From the NCBI RefSeq assembly GCF_028389875.1, contig NC_084702.1, positions 65,073,582-65,137,581 on the forward strand: a stretch of DNA of 64,000 nt, given 5' to 3'. Positions 51,601 to 62,125 of this stretch are shown here, piece by piece. Positions within the stretch are counted from its first letter, which is position 1, and every line of letters begins with the position of its first letter. The translations under genes were made by a program, and so were the position numbers. The notes under the pieces were generated by a model. That model saw only the letters and a program-made list of their open reading frames with translations. It ran no database searches and was not told the origin of the DNA. The stretch is from Rhea pennata. Lineage: Eukaryota > Chordata > Aves > Rheiformes > Rheidae.

Positions 51601-54600
51601 ACTCTACTTCGTGATTACCTCTATAGGATCATAATGCATCACTTCTTCCCCCACAACCCCGTTAGGTCCAGATCTGACCACACAAGACTTTAAGCAGGCC
51701 ACTGAAGAGAAGTCATCTAATTTCACTTACGCAGTGTATGAAATAATCCTATCTGGTAAGTATGCGATTTTTATTTTCCAGTTAAATTGAATGTCTGCGA
51801 TTGCAAACAATCTTTTGTATGCCTTGCCAAGTAAGAAGTTATGATCAGCTTCCTGAACAGCTAAAAGACTGATCTAACTGAGAAGTACTAAAATCTGTGG
51901 AAATCAGTTGGAAGTCCTTTACAAAGTATTGGAATGATATTTTAAGGACATAATGGCACAGCATTTATACTGTATTTTCTTCTGGCAGAAATAAACAAAT
52001 AATGAGGTAGTGTCTGTTTCTTGTTCTGGTCCAAGTATTCTTGGTACATGGTTCTGTTCTTACACAGATAGATCAGAGAGCATGACTGCTTTGAAGTCTA
52101 CTATCCACTTATGCATGTATTGTATCCTCAAGCTGATTAAAAGACATAAAAGGGTCAGTTTTCCTACTGTTTGGGAATCTTTTCATATTGCTATATGTAA
52201 TGCTATTGGTATGCTAATAATAAGGCAAAGGTCTTATAGATAAATGAGTTTGAAGATGATGGTTTCAAGATGAGTACTTCACTGGCAACAAGGCAGTGCC
52301 TGTAAGTTCAAGGCATCAGGAAAATTTGCAACTGGTTGAAAAATAGATGTTTACAGATTTTACAAATCTAAGTGTTTTGGATAGTATTTTTTTTTATTTC
52401 ATATATATTTACTAATAATTCAATAACATGTTCATTCTGTTATTGCTAAATTTTCCTCTTTAATAGCAGTGCAATCAAAAAGGAGGTTTAGACAGCATAG
52501 TGAGAAGACATTGATTTTTCTGGTGAGAACTAAGTACTTACATTTTTTCATTTGTGTTAAATGACACAGAAGCATAGGCCTGTCTTGCTTTCAGTGAAGT
52601 GGGTATCTATGTTTCTATATGTGAGCCCATTAGCAAGTTCATCTATAGAACAAAGTGACTACATCTGTTTTGGTAATGCATGTGTTTCCTTCTTTCACTT
52701 AGACATGTTTTATAAACCTGTTGTGAAAGGCTGATGGTCTAGCACTGTAGTTCTGCTAACATCAGAAAGAGTAAGAATCACAGATCATACCACCTGTAAT
52801 CAAGCACATCTCAAACATAATTTTTCCCTAAAACGAAGAAATATGATGCTTTTTCATATAATCACTTTAATCACTTTTTTTCTTGTTAGGTGTTTCCAGT
52901 ACTTCTGTAGAAAAAAATATTACTTTGGACAGTCCAGCAAAAGTTGAGCTTTCATGCAGCCTGGCCAGGAAATACCCTCATTTGAAAATTGTTCAGGTGG
53001 ATTGGAAGAGGGGAAATGAAACAATCAAGCACATCAATAAAAGCGAAAATAGCTGGAGCATCCAGTAAGTAGCATTCCTGGCAGTTTGACTTGCAGGTTC
53101 AAGTGAATTATATCACATGTATATACACAGCCCAAAACTAATGATGTTATGTATATCAGAAAAGAGTACAAATCAAATGCATTTGATAAATTAATGGCTG
53201 TAATCGATGTACTGAAAATGAAGGTAAAGAAAAAAGATTGCAGTTACTCTGAACCTGGAGGAAGAGCTCCTGCTTTTTCTAGTACTGGAGGAACAAGCGT
53301 TTTTCCAGACAGGAGTACAGGATAAGGACCTGTTTCTTCCAGGTTGTAATTCTATTCAGTAGTTGAAGTAGTGATCTCGGTCTGCTGCACTGCTAACTAC
53401 CTCCCCCATTTTCCACCATTCTCCCCACATCCCCACCTCAAGCTATGCCTTTCAGAAGACAATCTGACAGGTATCAGTGGTCAGTTTTTCTCCATAGTCA
53501 ACAAAATGAAAAGAGAAGAAGGAATCAGCTTTACAGAAAAAGTGTCTATGAAGTAGATGGAGTCCAGCATTTTCTCTGTTGTCCAACTATTAGATTACAA
53601 TTCTTTAAAATTGTTCTGTTGGAGCTATATTAACCCATTGACTGACAGGCTTTAAGAAAGCACAAACTGTTTAAATTATTTGGGTTGATGTCCTGCACAG
53701 CTCATGCTATAAATTTCATCTGGTAAACCTATATCTAGTTCAATAACTTTTTTGTTCAATTGGATCATATTTCTTAGACATCTTGTCTTCTCTTGGTACC
53801 TGTGAGCAATAGGGGTGAAAATGGTGTTCACATTCCTTAGCAACCATGTGCTGTTCGTTCTTTTTTTTCCTAAAAATGTCATGCTGTTTCTACATTGCAC
53901 AAAACCTGAATCCTAGTATTTCAGCAATGTATGTTACGTTCTCCACTGCTAATCTCTTCTGACTTCTTTCTAACTGTTACTGATGGCTAAATAACATTAT
54001 AAGACAAAGAAATATAAGCAGAAGAGCAAAATGGTAAAACTTTTTTAATTTTAGACTGACAGTCACAGATGAAAATGAACTGGGAAGTTACAGTTGTATT
54101 CTTAAAAGTGAAGAAGAATTCAAAGCTGTGTTCCATTTACAAGGCAAGTTCTGTTAAATTTTATTGTTTCACTTTACCATTGAAATCGTGCATTAATAGG
54201 AATTCTGGATAGTACAGAAATTGCAATATAGCTTCATAAGCAGTGGCTAATGGCTAAATGGGAATTTCTATTAAATGCTATTTCTGTAACATAGAGGGAA
54301 GAAAAACTTCAAAGGAACTCAAAAGCACTTTTAACAAAATTCTGGTAACAATCAAAGGAGCAGGTAAACTTACATTTTTCTAAAGAAATAACTGATTTTC
54401 CTATCCTCCCCATCCCTCCAACAAGAGTGAATACTCATCACTTTCTGGGGGAGGAGGAGGAACAGCCAAACAACAAAACAACAAAAACCCTTTAATGGAG
54501 TCTCAGATCAGTTATTCAAAAAGCAGAGCCAATGACATGTAATTTCTGAAAATTTGGACTGAGAAGATTTGGTGTTATGGGAAGATCAGTGCCTGGTAGA

Positions 54601-57600
54601 ATGGAGGCACATTTTTGGTGAAAAATAGAATTATTTCTGAATGAGCAAATTATTACTCAAGTGCATCTTTATATAGCATGTAAGAACATCCCTTCTGTAT
54701 GACTAGAATGTGCTTGACTGGTCAGTATGAGTGAAGAGCTGAGCACCTAGATCTTCCTTCTGTTCTGTGTGCCTTCCCCCCCCCCCCCCCCCCCCCCCCC
54801 CGCTTTCTCCCCCACTGATTTCACCATGGATAGGTGAAATCCAGTTGAATTTAAAAAGAAAAAAAAGGAATGAAGCAAATATAAGCTGTTGAGAATCTTT
54901 ATCTCACGCAGTAATTACTCTCTTCTGCTTTTCTCACCATCCAATTTTTGCAGAAAACAAGGCAGACATTTGATTTATGAAAGCTCCACACACTCAGAGC
55001 TGTACTGGGAAAGATTCTGCCTGCACACATGTACCTAAAAACCATAGCTTTCACCTAACTGCCTTAACCTCAGCTGGGCTAACGAGCAGAGCTTTTTAAT
55101 TCTTCGTAGAGCAAGCTGGCTTTGTTCTGGTCATATAACTTCAGGGAACTTTCTCATGTATGTTCAAGTCTTAGATAGCAATGCTGAAATCTGCTTTCAA
55201 ACCTTCAGCCAGGTGAGACTAGCTTGCAATCCTGAGGAAAGACAGAATTGTACTAATTTATTCAGAACTTTTCATCTCTAAAAATGATTCTGTATTTTTT
55301 TTTCTGTCAACATGGGGGTAAGATTTAGTTGAATAGCTATGCAAGTCTATGTAGGTTTTTAAAAAAAGTCAAAGGAAGCCTTATTGTTTTGAAAGCATTA
55401 AAATAACTATTTTAGTAAGAGCAAGAATTAATCGATAAGGGAAGTCACCTTTTCTAGAACATAGTGCATAGGATTGACTGATTTATTACTAGAAGATGGG
55501 AGAATTGCTTCATGGTGGAATGCAGCCACATCTGATGCCATACAAAGTAATGGCTTGACTCTTTTCAAGATCAATGCAAGTGTGAAGGAAGTGGGAAAGA
55601 GAAAGCTTGGAGTCTTCCAGTCAATAATGCAGTGAGAATAATTCTCAAACTGATGACTAATATGTTGGTAGAACTCTTCACTATACACAGAGGCTAAAAC
55701 CATCACTATTGTTAGCTAACTCTGTTGTGAAGGTATTTCTACTAGGCATCAGCTAGGCATTATTGGGTGTGTGTTGCCTCTCTTTCCCCCCGTCCTGCAC
55801 AACCCTGCTGATTTTAAGAGGAGTTAAACTTCTACTCATGCCTACAGGAAGCTGTAGCATTGTGAGAAGTTTTTAGGAGAAACTTACAGAAAGGTCAAGT
55901 TACTGAACTTGGAGAAATGTTTTCGGTATTTAAAAATATCTTAACATGTTACTATAATGGCTACTTTAAGAAAGAATAGATTCATTCTTGTTTGTCCTTT
56001 GCTCAGGGATCCTACTTACTTAAGCAACTCTTCAGCTACACATGCTGTGGAACAATTCATGATCTCTAAGCCAGCCTACAGCTCTGCTGTGAATGCTGGT
56101 GGGATCACCTGCCTCTCACTGGTAATAAGGCTGGATTGGTGCATGGTGCTAAAGTACAAATGACAACTAAGCTCTCTTTTGATCTTGATCTAGAGTTGAA
56201 CAAGTGCCAAGAAAAAAAATCATGACTATACATTGTATGATGTGAATTCACTTTAGCCAGATTTTGAGAGAACAAGCAATGTTCTTACTAAAGAAAAATA
56301 CATACATATATGTATGTGTGTGTGTGTGTGTGTGTGTTTGTATAGATATATTTATATATTCCTGGAATGGGCATTTTTAAGTTTGAACACTCTCAAGAAA
56401 TGAACTTTTCAAGAGAACAAGACTTGTGTTCAACCAGTCAATGAGAGGAGGGAGCACAATCTTAGTTTATATCCACTATAACTCTACTGAAGCAAGTGGT
56501 TGGACTGTTTGGTATTTTGTGATCAGTACAGTTTAAAAGATGCACTAGATTTCTACTTACATGATAGAGCAATGAAACTTAAGAGATAAATGGATAAAAT
56601 AAATGAATCTGAGGAGAACGTGCTAGTATGCAATCTGTGAATGAAGGAGAAGCGGAGTGGGGGGAATAGAGCCTCTGTCATGATATATTTGCTCGGTTCT
56701 AGCTATATTTATGGAATGCCTCAATATTTAACAAAACTTTATGAGCTTCAGCTCTTGGAAGGCCATCGTGCACCTGCAGTTACAATAGCTGGGACAAGCA
56801 GCTCTAAAGTTAATCTTATGTGTTGTTTCTTGTGGCCAAAGTCTTCATTTGGCAAGACTGGACCAAAAGTAACTCTTTACTGGCATACATCAAAATGTGA
56901 TTGCTTCAACTAAGAAAATATGTGCAGCTACAAGACTCCCTCATTCTGCAATTTTAGTTATTAAAAAAAAAAAAAAAAACACACACACAACTTGCTGAGA
57001 CCATTATTTGATAACATTACAGCTAGAATAGATGTCAGTTTTTGCAGATAGAGTGAAATTGCAAAAAAGAAAAAAAGTCATTTCAAGTGCACAAGTGCAA
57101 TAGAGTTGAAACACATAGCTCACAGCTGTTGAGGAGGGCAAGGGGGAAAAACTGCCACAGTCAAATTCTCACTTAATTTTCAAGATTATTTGGCAACTTT
57201 TAAGATTATGTAGCAACTGAAAACAGGATTCTTGTGGCCTTCTGCAGAAATTCTGTATAAAGAACATCAGTCTGAAATGACTCTTCATTAAATCATGTTC
57301 CCAAATGATGCAACTATCTATGAGTTCAAGGAAAAGAAATGACTGGACTGCTAATAAATACATATCAAAATATATTTTATCTTTTTTAATATTGTAGTTA
57401 AAACCTTCATCTCTTATGTGCTGAACTCTTTCCTACTTTTTCTTAGTACCAAAAATTGAAGGAAAAGAAAAACCCATAATCAGTTACGAAGGAGATTCAG
57501 TTGTAATGATATGTAAAAGTTCCAATTACACTCCCATCACTTGGACCTGGTACCTGACCAATGGAAGCAAACAGGTAAGGTCCACTTCATTTAAAGAATA

Positions 57601-60600
57601 TTCTTTGTGCTGTGGTAGAACCTGGACATCAGATCCTGGCATGTAAGGCTGCCTTTGTCAGTGGAGAGTCAATAGTCAAGCGTGACTCTCATCTGATCCC
57701 CAAGTAATTGACTAAGGTAGATCAGATGATTTGCTTTCTAAAAGTGCAGTTTCCTCCACTGATCATAAAGGGATGACAAAGTGAGTAGCTAAGATAAATC
57801 CCTCCCTTGGAGGTGGACTAAATGTGCTTCACAAATGCCACTTGTTCTTCATTCATTTTACATCCTTCTAGATAGAATTCTATATAAAATTACAAATGAT
57901 GATGATATAAATAATCTGATTAAACACTTTTTCCTTGCATTAATAAGACTTCTTAATGTATTTTTCTATTTTTAGATTACCATTAATGATTCTTTGCTGT
58001 CAGACAAATATATAATCGATCAAGTACCTGGCAACACAACCCATCTCAAGATACTGAAGCTCAACAAGAAAGATGATGGTGCATATTGGTGTGAAGCTGT
58101 TTTTAAGCTAGGAAAAAGTAAAGGAAAGCTGAATCTTAAAGTTCTGACCTTCATGGTGCCACTCAAACCATTTCTAGCAATACTGGCTGAAGTTATTATT
58201 TTAGTAGCTGTTATTTTCCTGTATGAGATGTATTCAAAAAAGAAAGAGAAACACACAGGTAGGCTTCTTTTTTTATTATGTTTAATGTAATATATTGAAT
58301 TTGTGCCCTACAGTTTTCCATTTTACTTTTGACTGTAATTTTAAACACAGCCCGTACCACTTCATATGAGTTCTGTGTAATAGTTACTTCTGTATTTTTT
58401 CTCCTATATAATAATTCTATTTCTAGAATATTGCATTACTTAGGCTTGTAAATCTGCTGCAGGAGTCTTGAATTCAGCTATGAAGTGCTTTCAGTATGAA
58501 TTAAGTTTTCCACAAATGGTCCAAAACAGTCCTTACTGATTCTGTTTGTAGAAGAAAAGAAGGCATTTGGAGGTTATACTGGTTTAGGGAATGCTAAAGA
58601 ATGGAACCAAATGTTACTTGTCTTGATGGGAGGAGTTTTTTAAAGTGAGGAGGAAAATGTAGGCATTAAAACAGAATGCACTAATCTTTGTTGCTGAAAC
58701 AAAGGTGCACATGCATGAGATATCCTGGATATGTAGGATAAAACAAAAGTGAAACAAAATATATACAAGAAAAAATCAGATTTATGGAACTTGATGGAAA
58801 TCAAGTTCTTGATAAACTTGCAGGTATTTCCAGCTGGATAGAGGATCAGAATAACTTGAATAGTAAATTTAATACAAAGAAGGTAATAATATCAAAGTAG
58901 GATTTTGTTTTGCTTCACTTATTTTATGCACATAATAATCATTCTTTTACTGAATTATTTAATGTGTATGTTAGACTAAGAGCTCTATGTTCCTTTTTCT
59001 GTTATGCAGAAGATGAAAAAGAATTTGAACAAGTGGAGCAACTGTGAGTAATGAACTTATATTCTGTATTTAAATATTTCTTCTTTTGCATATTGTACTG
59101 TACGAAGTTATATGTCATTGTTAAAAAGTTAGTAAGGGTTACCTATGAATACCCAAGCACAGTTTATTCCCATCCTTAAGCCTTCATAATCCCATAAGGT
59201 GCAGAATGCTGTTTTCTGTCTAGCACTTAATTTTGTTGTTTGGAAGTTGTTTTCGCTTTATTGTCAGAGCATCAGGTGACCTCACTCTAAACTCCTTTTA
59301 AAAAGCTATGACGGAAATCATTTTCAAGTGGAATATGTACAGAAGAGGTTTTTAAAAATGTTTCAGATATGGTTTGTCCATGTTAACCTACATCTGTTTC
59401 TTGCTAATATGTGGTCAGAAACCTAATTTTTCAGATGTAGTTGCTGAATCTTTAGGATCTGGCATTATTTTGCTGTGTTTAGGCATAAATATAACATCTT
59501 TGTGAAAGGTTTACTAACTTCCCCTTTTTTGAGATAAACTGTACTTCCTCCCTCCCCCAGCCCCAGAAGCCCAGCCATTTCCTTTGGCTTTTGTTATCTT
59601 TTATTTCCCTTTAAAATGCAGTTCAGTAGTTCCTCTTCTCTTTAGGTGTGTTCCAATTTTCTTTCCCTCCCTCAAGCCCTTCTTTCTTTGTATGCTGATC
59701 CTGCTTTGTCCCTCTGAGTGGTACCAGTCTTCACCTTTTGAATTTCTTGCAGCAGGGACTTTCTCTATTTCCCTGTGCTGTGTTCCCTTCCACGTTCTTT
59801 TCTCCGATGTTAGCTGAAAATGTATTTTACATTTTTCTTTCTTTTTTCTTCTGCAAACAGCTTTAAAACTGTAATCCAGTTATAGTATAAAAGGGAGATG
59901 TCTTGGGAATACAGTATGCTATCATACTCTAAAATGTTTGGGGATATATCTTATGTTGAGAATTCAGTAACTGCTCTTGTTGCATAGCCTGCTCCTTATA
60001 AACATACTGAACCCATACTATAATAGGATTGTAACATAGTGTAGTGCACTAAAGTAATGATATGTTTTCATGCCTTATGAGATGTGGGATGTTTTTGATG
60101 ATGTGGTTTTGATTAGTAGCTTGATCTTTATGGACTTCTGCCTTGTTAGATAAATACCTATGAGAAAAATCTATTAAGCCATGTCCTTTTTGCCTGATTT
60201 CAATAACTGAAAGTTATTTCAACTGCTGGCTACTAAGAACACAGATTGGTGTACCAGAGGGAATGGCTCCAGAGGAACACTCCTGGTCCATTATGTCAAG
60301 TGATGCTGTATAATACAGTTGAGTTTGGTTGATGAGGTGTAATTAAGATGTCACTGTATACTGTTTGTCTTTGTATTATTCATCTGGGCAAAATATATAT
60401 AAAAAAAATACATCACATTTACATAAAATCTGTATTTTTCATATATGAAACATACAAATTTGTTTATAAACAAATTTTAACCACTGAATGAAATAATACC
60501 ATAGCAATATACCAATAGGAATATTTTAACTGTTACAATTTTTCCCAAAACTTTGGGGCCTTTTTTCTCTTTGGAGAAAAAAGGCTGCTTTTCCTATTGA

Positions 60601-60859
60601 GCCTTTATTACTTGGTTGATTTTTTTTTTCTTTTATAAGTCAGTATATTTCATTTATCTTTTTTTCTCTTTTCTCTTACTTATCAAAAGAGAAAAATTCA
60701 GACTTATTCTAGATGCGCCCTGTGATTTGATTGTGGAACTGGAATGACTGTGCTGATCCTGTGTTCTGGAAGATATTTGAAATTTAATCTCTCTTTTACA
60801 GTAAATCAGAAGAAAGCAATGGTGTGGAAAGCAGTAGCACTAGGCACAGGAAAGTATAA
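42927..60859 (+). CDS. EMB: EMB, embigin (complete coding region, 10 exons, 370 aa)
   Basis: Embigin, a basigin/neuroplastin-family membrane glycoprotein that escorts monocarboxylate transporters (notably MCT2) to the plasma membrane and aids cell-matrix adhesion. The coding exons are 42,927-43,005; 48,113-48,199; 50,320-50,409; 51,666-51,755; 52,890-53,064; 54,055-54,143; 57,447-57,574; 57,976-58,258; 59,010-59,043; 60,802-60,859. They sum to 1,113 nt with all phases consistent. Residues 1-26 are the signal peptide. Residues 27-115 form a Ser/Thr-rich stalk from three similar exons. Ig domain 1 has C138, W154 and C188 (ELGSYSC). Ig domain 2 has C226, W236/W238 and C285 (DDGAYWC). The membrane span, about 307-331, contains a buried Glu318 as in basigin. 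The tail EFEQVEQLKSEES matches mammalian embigin closely. Nine N-glycosylation sequons are visible (51, 104, 125, 158, 165, 230, 242, 250, 266). Human embigin is 327 residues; the excess is in the stalk. Confidence 0.96.
43051..43085 (+). repeat. (GGGCC)7 tandem array
   Basis: Seven perfect GGGCC units, 46 nt after the EMB exon 1 donor, followed by G-rich GGC repeats. G-quadruplex-prone on the transcribed RNA. Confidence 0.97.
44012..44115. repeat. compound (TA)n/(TG)n microsatellite
   Basis: About 100 bp of alternating TATATA and TGTGTG tracts in EMB intron 1. Confidence 0.9.
45650..45689. repeat. poly(T)40
   Basis: An uninterrupted 40-nt T-run in EMB intron 1. No flanking target-site duplication is evident, so retroposition is not established. 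Confidence 0.95.
46060..46560 (+). repeat. diverged direct repeat, copy 1 (EMB intron 1)
   Basis: It aligns with 49,035-49,530. The first 170 bp match best, roughly 75% by eye: AACTATTTTCA, a GTGAATC(A/G)AGGAA block, AGATAACAGA, and CTTCTAAATTTATT. A second match is GGGACCA(A/G)TGG near the right end. A short translated stretch vaguely resembles a LINE endonuclease motif, too weak to classify. Confidence 0.65.
48113..48199 (+). CDS. EMB: EMB exon 2 (stalk copy 1)
   Basis: 87 nt, phase 1 to phase 1, acceptor TTTCTTTTTAG, donor CCTG|GTAATC. It encodes 29 residues beginning DLPMTTQDASQTK with one N-glycosylation sequon near the end. It resembles exons 3 and 4 in length, phase and TT position. 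Confidence 0.88.
49035..49530 (+). repeat. diverged direct repeat, copy 2 (EMB intron 2)
   Basis: Partner of 46,060-46,560 in the same orientation, about 3.0 kb downstream, on the other side of exon 2. Either two insertions of one old repeat, or the ends of a tandem duplication that carried exon 2. Confidence 0.65.
49857..49911. repeat. T-rich (CTTT)n tract
   Basis: About 55 bp of T-runs with CTTT units in EMB intron 2, on the sense strand. Confidence 0.9.
50320..50409 (+). CDS. EMB: EMB exon 3 (stalk copy 2)
   Basis: 90 nt, phase 1 to phase 1, acceptor TTTTTCACCTTTCAG, donor TCTG|GTAAAA. It encodes 30 Ser/Thr-rich residues beginning EPVATTRIVNRQT. An open frame runs from the intron into this exon but the splice borders are clear. 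Confidence 0.82.
50410..51665 (+). other. EMB: EMB intron 3
   Basis: A 1.26-kb phase-1 intron, AT-rich. I see nothing else in it. Confidence 0.85.
51666..51755 (+). CDS. EMB: EMB exon 4 (stalk copy 3)
   Basis: 90 nt, phase 1 to phase 1, acceptor CCCCGTTAG, donor TCTG|GTAAGT. It encodes 30 residues beginning GPDLTTQDFKQAT, with TTQD shared with exon 2, and one sequon (NFT). Confidence 0.87.
51756..52889 (+). other. EMB: EMB intron 4
   Basis: A 1.13-kb phase-1 intron, AT-rich, GTAAGT donor. Nothing else recognised. Confidence 0.85.
52890..53064 (+). CDS. EMB: EMB exon 5 (first half of Ig domain 1)
   Basis: 175 nt, phase 1 to phase 2, acceptor TTCTTGTTAG, donor CCA|GTAAGT. It carries VEKNIT, which matches the mammalian embigin segment before Ig1, the first Ig cysteine (ELSC) and the core Trp (VDWKR). 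Confidence 0.95.
53065..54054 (+). other. EMB: EMB intron 5
   Basis: A 990-bp phase-2 intron within the Ig1 domain, GTAAGT donor. Nothing else recognised. Confidence 0.9.
54055..54143 (+). CDS. EMB: EMB exon 6 (second half of Ig domain 1), GC splice donor
   Basis: 89 nt, phase 2 to phase 1, acceptor TTTAATTTTAG. It encodes ELGSYSC with the second Ig1 cysteine. The donor is CAAG|GCAAGT, a GC donor that otherwise matches the consensus. The nearby GT (AA|GTTCTG) would put a stop codon into the next exon, so the GC donor is the one that keeps the frame. Confidence 0.93.
54776..54801. repeat. poly(C)26
   Basis: An uninterrupted 26-nt C-run on the plus strand in EMB intron 6. Confidence 0.95.
56301..56360. 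repeat. (TG)n microsatellite with TA flanks
   Basis: CATACATATATGTATG followed by about 11 TG units and TATA-rich DNA. The left part is palindromic. Confidence 0.9.
56963..56990. repeat. A17(CA)n tract
   Basis: A run of 17 A leading directly into CA units in EMB intron 6. Confidence 0.9.
57447..57574 (+). CDS. EMB: EMB exon 7 (first half of Ig domain 2)
   Basis: 128 nt, phase 1 to phase 0, acceptor CTTTTTCTTAG, donor ACAG|GTAAGG. It encodes the VPKIEGKEKPIISYEGDS segment, close to mammalian embigin, with the first Ig2 cysteine and WTWY. Confidence 0.95.
57575..57975 (+). other. EMB: EMB intron 7
   Basis: A 401-bp phase-0 intron inside the Ig2 domain. Nothing else recognised. Confidence 0.9.
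57976..58258 (+). CDS. EMB: EMB exon 8 (Ig domain 2 end, membrane span)
   Basis: 283 nt, phase 0 to phase 1, acceptor TTCTATTTTTAG, donor ACAG|GTAGGC. It encodes DDGAYWC, then VPLKPFLAILAEV with the membrane-buried Glu typical of the basigin family, then a Lys-rich stop-transfer segment (SKKKEKH). Confidence 0.96.
58259..59009 (+). other. EMB: EMB intron 8
   Basis: A 751-bp phase-1 intron after the membrane span. Nothing else recognised. Confidence 0.9.
59010..59043 (+). CDS. EMB: EMB exon 9 (cytoplasmic tail)
   Basis: A 34-nt micro-exon, phase 1 to phase 2, acceptor TTATGCAG, donor ACT|GTGAGT. It encodes EDEKEFEQVEQ, nearly identical to the mammalian tail. Confidence 0.94.
59044..60801 (+). 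other. EMB: EMB intron 9
   Basis: A 1.76-kb phase-2 intron, AT-rich. A plus-strand frame at 59,584-59,817 is T-rich and hydrophobic from composition only. Confidence 0.88.
60802..60859 (+). CDS. EMB: EMB exon 10 (C terminus and stop)
   Basis: 58 coding nucleotides after acceptor CTCTTTTACAG. It encodes LKSEESNGVESSSTRHRKV and then TAA. The human protein continues past RHRK for several more residues, so this tail is slightly shorter. A strong donor (AGAAG|GTAAGA) follows 19 nt after the stop. Confidence 0.93.
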
Positions 60860-60878
60860 ATCCCTTCCTAAAAGAAGG
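60860..60878 (+). other. EMB: EMB 3' UTR, first segment
   Basis: Nineteen nucleotides between the stop codon and a near-consensus splice donor (AGAAG|GTAAGA). This suggests the 3' UTR is spliced. The junction is close enough to the stop to avoid nonsense-mediated decay. Read-through polyadenylation within the following intron is the alternative. Confidence 0.6.
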
Positions 60879-62125
60879 TAAGAAAAAGATGAAACATCCT
60901 GAAGTTTTTTTCCCTCAAGCAGTCTAATAAAAGGACAATATAAAAAAGCAGATTGGGATGGCATAATGGATTTTTATGCGGGAGCAACGTAGCAGTAGAA
61001 CCACCGTTTATATAAAACGGTATATAGTCGTTCACGACTTAATGGCAGTAAGACAGTTAGTCCGGTGACTTTCAATTGAATGCTCTCATCATTATCACCA
61101 CTGCAGTTTAATAGTTTGGTACACCTGTTCATTAGGGCCCTTATTAACCTATTAAATCACTTGGTTCCTAATCATGAAACATTTCTGTGAATGCTAATGT
61201 AGATGCTAAGATGCATAAGGACTGCTGATGTACCTGAAGCCCTGCTAGCTCAAGCTGTAACTTTGGATGTTAAATTTGGTTCTCCTCTGGCTACTGTACT
61301 TGCACCCTCCCCTTCATAACCTAAGTGGGGAAGATGGCATTACCAGACATGTAAAACAAGTAATTAAAGGACTCTAGAAATAGAAGACAGATTAGTGGCG
61401 GAAGAAACTAACACTGTGGAAGCTATACAGTGAAGTTCCCTGATTCTTCACCCTCTTTGCAGTCTAATTACAGCCTCCTTCAAATTCTGCCAGCTGGAAA
61501 TGCTAGAGGATGGTCCCTCAGTAGAGGACCGATCCTGCGCTCTAGCCTCTTCCCCTTGTCGTTCCCTTTCTGCATCTGGCACCCCAACTATCATGAGAAG
61601 GTGACAGATGCCAGTGACTCTGCATTCATGTCACCGCTGGTATTGTGCTTCCTCCTTCTCACAAGCCATCCACTTGAAGGAAGACTGTTTCCATACTCCT
61701 TGTTTTAAAGACTGGGAAAAGAATAGTGTCAAGTAAAGCTCATAGGAAAAGAGTAACAAATCAGAAAACAATCAAGAATAATGTTTTTCAAGAGTATGTT
61801 TTTGCCTATGTTTCTCACATTGATTGTGCTTCCAGTCGGTTGCTGTGACAGACTAGCAAGGGCACATTCCATTTTGGATTGAAGCTCTTATTTTTATAAA
61901 GTCATGTTGGCACATGACTTACTAAATTACTAAGGATTCACTAAGTTGCAAAATCAGTTTCAGTAGGTACCTAAACACCTCACAAACTGGACCATTCAAA
62001 AATTTTGCAAAGTGTAAATGTGCAAGTGGAATAAAGTTTAGTTTCATATAGATAAGGGGAAAGATAAAGCAGAGAAATAATAAAATTCATGTCATAAATA
62101 ACATGCTTGTTCTTCTTTAATGCAG
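60879..62125 (+). other. EMB: putative EMB 3' UTR intron
   Basis: 1.25 kb between donor AGAAG|GTAAGA and acceptor TTCTTTAATGCAG. Both signals are good but usage is inferred. Confidence 0.5.

Larger units (their letters stand above)
54144..57446 (+). other. EMB: EMB intron 6 (GC-AG type)
   Basis: A 3.3-kb phase-1 intron between the two Ig domains, starting GCAAGT. It contains a 26-nt C-run, a TG microsatellite and an A-run/CA tract. Open frames inside (55,706-55,428 minus; 56,641-56,913 plus) have no recognisable domain. Confidence 0.88.

Noticed and set aside
54148..54149. GT at 54,148 as an alternative donor for EMB exon 6
   Set aside because: Using it shifts the frame and gives an early stop in exon 7; the GC donor at 54,144 keeps the known protein.
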